From the NCBI RefSeq assembly GCF_023856365.1, contig NW_026042803.1, positions 31,340-95,339 of the forward strand: a stretch of DNA of 64,000 nt, read 5' to 3'. Under the pieces are notes generated by a model, which saw nothing but the letters and a program-made list of their open reading frames with translations, was not told where the DNA came from and did no database searches. Positions 57,371 to 64,000 of this stretch are shown here, piece after piece. A program made the position numbers and the translations under genes. How positions within the stretch are numbered: the stretch's first letter is position 1; the number at the start of each line of letters is the position of its first letter. This DNA is from Brienomyrus brachyistius (taxonomy: Eukaryota; Chordata; Actinopteri; Osteoglossiformes; Mormyridae).

Positions 57371-58357
57371 CATAAGAACATAAGAACTATACAAACGAGA
57401 CGAGGCCATTCGGCCCATCAAGCTCGCTTGGGGAGAACTAAACTAATAGCTCAGAGTCGTTAAAATCTTATCTAGCTCTGATTTAAAGGAACCCAAGGAT
57501 TCAGCTTGCACTACATTATCAGGAAGACTATTCCATACTCTACACGCTGCGTAAAGAAGTGCTTCCTTAAATCCAGCTTGAAATGTTCTCCCGCTAATTT
57601 CCACCTATGGCCACGAGTTCGTGTATTTAAACTAATGCTGAAGTAACTATTTGGTTGAACAGCATCCAAACCTGTTAGAATCTTATATACCTGGATCATG
57701 TCCCCCCTCAATCTCCTTTGCTTGAGACTGAACAGATTTAGCTCAAGTAACCGTTCCTCGTATGACATTCCTCTAAGACCAGGAATCATTTTTGTGGCCC
57801 TACGCTGCACCTTTTCTAAGGCCACAATGTCCTTTTTAAGATATGGTGACCAAACCTGCACACAATATTCTAGGTGAGGTCTCACCAAGGAATTGTATAA
57901 TCTTAGCATTACCTCCCTTGACTTAAACTCCACACACCTGGAGATATACCCCAACATCCTATTGGCCTTTTTTATTGCTTCCCCACACTGGCGAGAATGG
58001 GACATGGAAGCATCAACATACACACCAAGGTCTTTCTCATGATCAGCTACCTTTATTTCAGTGACACCCATGAAATACCTGTACTTTATATTTCTGCTCC
58101 CTAGATGGAGTACCTTATATTTATCGACGTTAAATTTCATCTGCCAGGTATCGGCCCAGTCACTAATTAAATCAAGATCCCGCTGTAGCTGCTGAGCCAC
58201 TAATTCAGTATCTGCTACACCACCCACCTTGGTGTCATCTGCAAATTTCACCAGTTTACTGTATATATTGGTATCCATATCATTTATGTAAATTAGGAAC
58301 AATAGTGGTCCTAAAATCGAACCCTGCGGTACCCCACTATGAACGCAAGCCCACTGT
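57371..58357 (-). mobile_element. 5'-truncated CR1-like LINE with 8-bp target duplication
   Basis: Minus-strand RT, open from 58371 to 57511: HSGVPQGSILGPLLFLIYIN, LVKFADDTKVGG (the active-site FADD), LRLYNSLVRPHLEYCVQVW, then LKKDIVALEKVQRRATK. The 3' end at 57371 reads TTCTTATGTTCTTATG on the minus strand. GAGTTGAA flanks it at 57363-57370 and 58358-58365. Nearly intact, so a fairly recent insertion. Confidence 0.92.
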
Positions 58358-58365
58358 GAGTTGAA

Positions 58366-58579
58366 GGACATTGCCAGTGACCTGCTGGACCCCAGGCAGA
58401 ACAGGCCTCACCATGCGACAGCCCTTCAGAGACTGGTCCTCCTGCGCATGGACTGGGGCATGATGCATCAGTTTAAACAGGAGCCTGGTAAATCCTGCGA
58501 GTGCTACACCAAGCGACTGATGGCAGCATTCTCCAACTACAGTGGGATGGACTCCACAACGGACCGAGAGTGTATGTGA
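58366..58579 (+). pseudogene. gag-like relic, second part
   Basis: RPHHATALQRLVLLRMDWGM and KQEPGKSCECYTKRLMAAF, then NYSGM: resembles a capsid C-terminal region where Gly-Glu/Lys-Ser is followed by Tyr...Leu...Phe. Ends at TGA. It is in a different frame from the part before the LINE. Confidence 0.45.
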
Positions 58580-58978
58580 TGTAAAATACACTAAGATAGG
58601 TAAAAACTCTTTTGTGGACTAAGTAAAACAAACATTTTATGTTCTAGTTTTCTTAAAACTACTGAAACAAATAATTGGCTACACTGCAGTTCCGCTGTTT
58701 TGTTTGGCACCCCTGCATGTCGTGCATTGTGTGGAAAAAACCTGAAGGCTGAGGAATGTTACGTAACACAGCTAGAATGTAAAAACTCTCTCTGGTGTAA
58801 TTCACTGCATAAAACCAATGGTGTTAAGTGTGATGTCTTCTTCATAACACTCCCTGATGTTTGTGTCCGTGACCATGAGATAGGGTGGGCTGCTTTTCTT
58901 CCTTCCTTTGACTAGTATTCCTCCTAAATTGTTCATCTGTATTTGCTGCATTGGTACTTGATGTGCGTGTGCCTTGTG

Positions 58979-59510
58979 TCACGATCGCCATTTAACGGGA
59001 GCGGCGGACGGGCAGGAAACAGGCAAGGCAGGCAGGATACGGGGATTTATTAGGAACACGGGGTGCAGGAAACATCTCACGCAGACGGACTTCAATGACG
59101 GACACTGAACTCTAGTAAGACATGAACTCAAATAGACAGGACTGATTGAAAATAATCGGACACAGCTGGGTACGATCAGGGAAGCACACGTGGATAATCA
59201 GGGGGCGTGGCACACACGGTGGTCAGACTGTCCGGGACCTCCTCGGGGACTAGGGCAGGAAAGTCTGGAGCTGGGTCAGGGACAGGAGTGGGGCCAGGAA
59301 CAAGAGCCCCAGGGGGCACAGTCATTTGAGGCGGAGGGAGCGCCTCGGGCGTGGGCTCTGGGGCCGCAGGGGGCAGCGGAGGCGGCTGCTCAGGAGCTAC
59401 GGGCAAAGCAGGCGGCGGCTGCTCGGGCTCTGGGGCCGCAGGGGGCAGCGGAGGCGGCTGCTCGGGCTGCGCAGGAGCTATGGGCGACGAAGGCAACTGC
59501 TCAGACGCTG
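58979..59510 (-). repeat. GC-rich dispersed repeat, copy 2, with proline-rich open frame
   Basis: Shares blocks with 38640-39900 (GATCAGGGAAGCACACGTGG, GGGGGCGTGGCACACACG). The minus-strand frame 59496-59176 is open for 106 codons with repeated QPPPLPPAAPEPE units and the same ending PPDYPRVLP. The internal GGCAGCGGAGGCGGCTGCTC unit repeats imperfectly. Confidence 0.55.
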
Positions 59511-60083
59511 TAGCAGGAACCCAGGACTTTATGCTCAGCCCACTGCTGTTAACTCCGATGACTCACAACTGAGCAGCAATGCACATTTCGAATTCCATCA
59601 TCAACATCAGGCAGATGACAAGACTGTTGTGGGTCTCATCAATAAAAACGGTGACTCAGCATACAAAGAGGAAGTGTGATGACTATCGGACTGCTGCAGA
59701 GCCAACAACCTGTCTCTGAATGTTGACCAAAGAGATGGTTGTTGACGTTAGAAGAACACAAAACACAGAGTGACCACTCTCTGCTGCACATCGATGGCTC
59801 ATCTGTGGAGATCGTAGAGAGTACCAGATTCCTTGTTGTCCATCTGGCGGAGAATCTCACCAGGTCCTTCAACATCAGCTCCATAGTAAGGAAAGCACAG
59901 CAGCACCTCTACTCTCCACGGAAGCTCAGAAAAGCCCATCTCCCATTCTCACACTCTATTGGGGAACTGTTGAAAGCACCCTGAGCAGCTGCATCACGGT
60001 CTGCTTTGAGAACTGTGTCGCCTCAGATCACAAGTTCCTACAACAGATAGTGATGACAGGTGAGAAAATCATTGGGAGTATCG

Positions 60084-60912
60084 TGTTAGAGAAATATGTA
60101 CTTTTTTTATCATCATTTTGCTAGACGCTTAGAAACAACACCCTGCCGCAGCTTGATCTTAATTGAGCAATAACACGTCTCAAGAACTGTCGCTTGAATA
60201 TTTCCACCCCATATATGGTGACAAACAATGTTCAATGTCAGTTGCATATCCTGTTTGTGTACCTCAATAAAAGACACTGCGAGGGGAGTTACTCTTTCGA
60301 AGTTGGCTGAGTTCGACTGAGAGGCTGACACCTCGAGGTCAGGACCGGGCTTCCCTTTGTAAGGAAAAGTGGTAAAAATGTCCCAAGGTTCTTGGTTGAT
60401 CATTTGAATGCAGACAATGTTAGGAATTTATGATCATGGGGGAAGCCAGGGAGAGAATGGGGGTTCCAGTTGGCACCACTATGGTGATAAGGATAAGATA
60501 AGGTGATAAGAATTGAATTACAATGATCATAAAAGTCTCCACCCTGTCCTGTCCCGTCCCTGTCTCAGGATCCTCACACTCCAGGGGGTCACTCTTTATA
60601 TGTAAATTCACTCACAACACCTACACACAACACCTTGGTGGGGAGGGCCTTTTTGGGTATAAAGGGGGGTGAAGAACTGTCTTCAATTTGTATCTGAGCT
60701 GCCTTTCAGTACCCGGTGTGTCTCTACACTGTATTACATTGTATTATTTTTGCTGTTCAAGTAAACCATCATTTTGCTGAAACTGCGGAGACTCTGCAAG
60801 TGGATTCCCTACACCTTGCAGCAAGTAAAACGTCATCACAGCTGTCTGTGTTGTTCTGTGTTCAGAGACTGGTTTGTTTCCAGCGCATCTTCAGAAGAAG
60901 ATAACCCTAACA
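60084..60912. repeat. solo LTR of an unidentified retroelement, split by an ERV solo LTR
   Basis: Starts TGTTAG and ends CTAACA (perfect 6-base inverted ends). Flanks TATCG (60079-60083) and TATCT (60913-60917) fit a 5-bp target duplication with one change. AATAAAAGACACTGCGAG near 60267 is a plausible polyadenylation signal. Without the inner insertion the length is about 369 bp. Confidence 0.65.
60358..60813 (+). repeat. solo LTR of the u2af2-intron ERV family
   Basis: 456 bp, TGTAAGG...CCCTACA, aligned throughout with the LTRs at 17763 and 25653 but with scattered substitutions (for example GTGGTAAAAATGTCCC versus GTAGTAAAGATGCCCC), so older or from another subfamily. The exact 4-bp duplication CCTT is at 60354-60357 and 60814-60817. 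Confidence 0.95.
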
Positions 60913-61115
60913 TATCTCTCCCCTCCATCACAGATATTCACACCACACACTGCATCCGCAAAGCCACCACCATTGTGGATGACCCCACCCACCCCTCACA
61001 TTATCGTTTCACCCTCCTGCCTTCTGGAAATAGGTCCCGGAGCATTCGGGCCTTCACAGCCAGACTCAAACAGCTTTATCCCCCATGCCGTCAGACTACT
61101 GAACTCTCAGGGACT

Positions 61116-61500
61116 AATCTGATACCACACACACATACACTCATTAACACACTTTATTATTTAACTACTATTTTTTTATCTTATTGTCGCCATGTTTACA
61201 GTTACTTTTATTTATTTTTATTGCTACCTCATTGGACAACCAAACTGCGCCTTCTCAGTACTGGGTTTACTGTGCTGTTTGTGCTCGTTGGTGTCAGTTG
61301 TCCTCTCTTTTTGCACTGTCCTGCAATGTTTGCACAGTTTTTGCTCATTATGCACCATACAGTATGTTGCTAGGTTGGTATGTGTTAGTCTTCTGTTAAT
61401 TTAAGTAGCACCTTGGTCGAGGGAAACAGTTTCTTTTGTAACTGTACTATACTCAACTGTGTAAAGTTAAAAATAACATTAAAGACCTACTTGACTTTTA
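61116..61500. other. LINE 3' tail or unassigned sequence
   Basis: Continues after the L2-type ORF end without coding signature; TTTTGCACTGTCCTGCAATG and a T-rich part resemble LINE 3' UTR. Confidence 0.4.
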
Positions 61501-61504
61501 CTGA

Positions 61505-61822
61505 ACAGGTGCTAAAGTGAAATTACTTGCTTCTGGGAAAGAACTCCAGCTGAAATTCTGTACAACATTATGGGAGACATATGGGAAGGACGCGGTGTCA
61601 GACCTGCCCCAGTGGGACGAATGTGGTTTTCCTAGTAACAGCAGCTTCAGTCCCAATCAGATAAGCCAGATGCATCTGAAATTAGAGGAACGGGATCAGA
61701 CTGGTTGCTCAGGGACTAATGTGGTAGAACTAAAACAGAGACAAATTGGACGGTGTTTCAATTGTGGGAAAATGAGACAAAGCAGGCAGAGGAGATGCGG
61801 GTGGCAAAGAAGCATGAGATAA
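61505..61822 (+). pseudogene. retroelement gag C-terminal relic with half zinc knuckle
   Basis: Open for about 100 codons: KELQLKFCTTLWETYGKD, LPQWDECGFPSN and IGRCFNCGK. CFNCGK is the first half of a CCHC knuckle; the His/Cys half is not intact. It may belong with the relic at 57.1-58.6 kb; linkage is inference. Confidence 0.45.
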
Positions 61823-62029
61823 GGAATGCAGAGAATGTGGATGAGGGTGAGACTCCTGTGAAAACTGTGTATTGAAAATTAGGGCCATAGTATTGTCATC
61901 CATCCTGTCAGGTATGGAAATACACTGAGGGTAAATGGCCTAATGCAGGAAGTGTCTTAATCCCTATAACATCCAGCTGATTCAGGCTGTGGGGGACAGT
62001 GTAGTACTGCACTCTTCTGGCTGGGACCT

Positions 62030-62120
62030 TGAATAAATGAATGAATGTTACATTTATACAGCCCTTTTCTAAGATACACAAAGAGCTTTACAGAAGCACT
62101 GGGGAGCCACTTCAACCCAA
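62030..62120. mobile_element. LINE 3'-tail fragment
   Basis: TTACATTTATACAGCCCTTT and CAAAGAGCTTTACAGAAGCA match a common tail of fish LINEs. Confidence 0.45.
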
Positions 62121-62258
62121 ACGTGAGGCAGCAGGAGAGGGGGCCCAGGCAGAGAGAACAGCCAACAAGACGGGTGCTTCCACAGACAGGACGGGGGCCC
62201 CGGCAGACCAACGCTGACGACTCCTGGGACCAAGTCAACAGAGCAGCTGTCGTCATTG

Positions 62259-62556
62259 TGACTCACCCTCATACATCCATCCATTGTCTAAACCGCTTAT
62301 GCTACTGGGTCGCGGGGGGTCCCAGAGCCTATCCTGGAAGGATCTGTGCACGAGGCAGGGAACAACCCAGGACGGGGGGGCAGCTCATTGCAAGGCACAT
62401 TCACACACCATTCACACACACATGCACTCCTACGGCCAATTTAGCAAGAGAGAACATGCAAACTCCCCACACATGTGACCCAGGCGGAGACTCGAACCTG
62501 AGTCCCAGTGGTGGGAGGTAACAGTGCTAATCACTGCACCACCAAGCAGCCCCACC
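62259..62556 (+). repeat. dispersed repeat (CATCCATTGTCTAAACCGC type)
   Basis: CTTATGCTACTGGGTCGCGG, GCACGAGGCAGGGAACAAC, CAATTTAGCAAGAGAGAACA, TGCAAACTCCCCACACATG and a terminal CACTGCACCACC. The same family is at 50327-50456 and, degraded, at 27351-27486. Confidence 0.65.
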
Positions 62557-63020
62557 CTCATACATGATTTCTGATTCTTGATTTTAATCCCCTTTTCTGT
62601 TTTTGGCAACATATAAAGTGCTGTGAATGTCACTGTCAGATTGTCATATCATCCTCCAGTTGTCCCTTGTCACCCTGGATGCACATTGAGTGTTTGCTAA
62701 ATATTTTATCTTGTAGTGTTCCTGATTTTTTCCTGTGTTTTAATTTGCAATTCTCAAATTTCATGACTGGCATCCGTGGGGACGATTAATTAAACCTGTT
62801 AACTCTGCACTTCAATTTCAAACTGGTTGGTAACATGTGTACATATTTTTGTCTGATCTTTTCACCACCAGGTGGCGATATAGCAACTCCAGAGTTATTG
62901 ATGGCTAGAACAAAAAAAACACAGTAACACAGAGGTGTAGCTAAAAATTCTGGGCCCCTGACAGAATGTCACCTTGCGCCCTCTGTCGAATTTTACATTC
63001 TGTGAAAGAGATTTGTTGAG
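62557..63020. other. unassigned stretch
   Basis: No gene. GTGTAGCTAAAAATTCTGGG and CCCCTGACAGAATG (about 62934-62970) resemble a decayed end of the hAT-type element seen at 53697. Confidence 0.35.
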
Positions 63021-64000
63021 CCATCTTCCAATGTAATCCAATCCAGCTCTTTATTTGAAAAGCACTTTAAACAACCTTATGGACCAAAGTGCTGCACAAA
63101 GGAATAAATAAAAACATTCACACACTTAAAAACGAAGTAAAAGAAATTTAATAAAAACCAAAACATTCAATGTGAGTAAAAGGCCATTAATAAAAATTTA
63201 AAAAAATCTATTAATTAATAAAGAAAAGGCTAAGATTAAAATAAGATTTACTATTAAAATTAACATCTCACAATGTGTCAAAGGTGAAGGAGAAGAGATT
63301 AGAAGAGATTTAAAAACGGACAGAGGGGATTCCTCTCTAATGTGAAAAGGCAAGTCATTCCACATTTTAGGAGCTGCGACTGCAAAGGCTCGATCCCCTC
63401 TAAGCTCACGCTGAGTCTTAGGAACCGTCAGGAACAGCTGATCAGCTGACCTGAGAGAGCGGGTGGGGGTGTAAGGGTGAAGCAGCTCACACAGGTCAGA
63501 TGGAGCAAGACCACTGAGGGCTTTAAAAGCAAATAACAGAATTTTAAAATGAATCCTAAAATGTACGGGCAGCCAGTGGAGTGAGGCTAAAATGGGGGAG
63601 ACATGCTCATATTTCCATGTGCGGCAGCATTTTGAACCTTCTGGAGGTGAACAATAGTGGAGCCTCTAACCCCAACATAGAGGGCGTTACAGTGGTCCAA
63701 ACTAGTAGTGACAAAAGAGTGGATTACTGTCTCAAAGTGCTGCCTAGAAAGAATTGGCTTTATTTTGGCCAACTGCCTCAATTGTAAAAAGCTTGACTTG
63801 ACAACTAACCTTATCTGAGTGTCAAACTTAAGGTTGGTGTCGACTTTAACCCCTAGGTGTGTGATGACTGGTTTACAATATTGTTCCAAGGAACCTAAAA
63901 TTACAGTGGAGGTCAGAGGAGTGGAGTTACCAAAAACCAACACTTCTGTCCATTACCTCCCCACTTCCTTGTTAGTTACAATATTTGTTCTGCATTACTG
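63021..64000 (-). mobile_element. LINE RT C-terminus and 3' UTR, continuing past the window
   Basis: Minus strand: LGVKVDTNLKFDTQIR, VVKSSFLQLRQLAKIKPILS, VTTSLDHCNALYVGVRG, LQKVQNAAA, then in shifted frames the usual tail (LHPYTP, FAVAAPKMWNDLPF). The 3' end contains AGCACTTTGGTCCATAAGGT and AATAAAGAGCTGGATTGG. Frame changes show it is dead. Its 5' part lies beyond 64000. Confidence 0.75.

Larger units (their letters stand above)
59510..61115 (+). mobile_element. L2-type LINE relic carrying two nested LTRs
   Basis: Left part: ADDKTVVGLINKNGDSAYKE (59596-59660), HSLLHIDGSSVEIVESTRFL, KAQQHLYSPRKLRKAH. Right part after the insertions (from 60913): SLPSITDIHTTHCIRKATTI, DPTHPSHYRFTLLPSGNRSR. 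Several stops and frame changes; inactive. Confidence 0.75.

Noticed and set aside
61192..61404. Hydrophobic small ORF
   Set aside because: Overlaps LINE tail sequence in several frames; T-rich DNA gives hydrophobic residues by chance.

Overview
The window is nuclear DNA of a ray-finned fish. It carries intron-rich vertebrate genes with GT-AG introns, a eukaryotic tRNA gene, tRNA-derived SINEs, L2- and CR1-type LINE pieces, hAT and Tc1 relics, and an endogenous retrovirus (ERV) of the teleost class-I type. Nothing looks prokaryotic and no runs of N are present.

Layout. (1) 69-1462, +: the last six coding exons of clcn7, with a long 3' UTR rich in microsatellites. (2) 16364 down to about 6834, -: rgs11 (DEP, GGL and RGS domains) in at least 15 recognisable coding exons. 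Its introns hold SINEs and two short palindromic elements rich in CCAAT boxes. (3) 16933-17004, +: a tRNA-Asp(GTC) gene between the divergent rgs11 and u2af2 starts. (4) 17564-34628, +: u2af2, the large subunit of the splicing factor U2AF. Ten coding exons are seen; the last one, completing the third RRM, was not found. Intron 1 holds a complete 8.35-kb ERV in the sense direction, with two LTRs that look identical, a 4-bp target duplication and a tRNA-Arg primer site. (5) 34756-38623: immediately after u2af2 exon 10, about 133 copies of a 29-bp satellite arranged as two head-to-head arms (about 58 and 75 copies) that meet at a 5-base centre. (6) 38.6-64 kb: mostly layered transposable elements. 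A small cystatin-fold gene resembling chemerin (rarres2) lies on the minus strand at 44777-42785. This part also holds a 46-bp minisatellite (48.25-49.31 kb), a LINE inserted in a gag relic with an 8-bp target duplication, and a three-layer nest of LINE, solo LTR and ERV solo LTR at 59.5-61.1 kb.

The host genes do unrelated jobs: lysosomal chloride/proton exchange, G-protein signal termination and splice-site recognition. clcn7 and rgs11 both map to human 16p13.3, so their proximity is probably old synteny. The two most unusual objects are the giant palindromic satellite, in which every unit carries an NF-Y-type CCAAT box, and the ERV. The ERV reads gag and pol through an in-frame UAG, has a second in-frame UAG inside integrase, and encodes a calcium-binding EGF-like domain in the env position.
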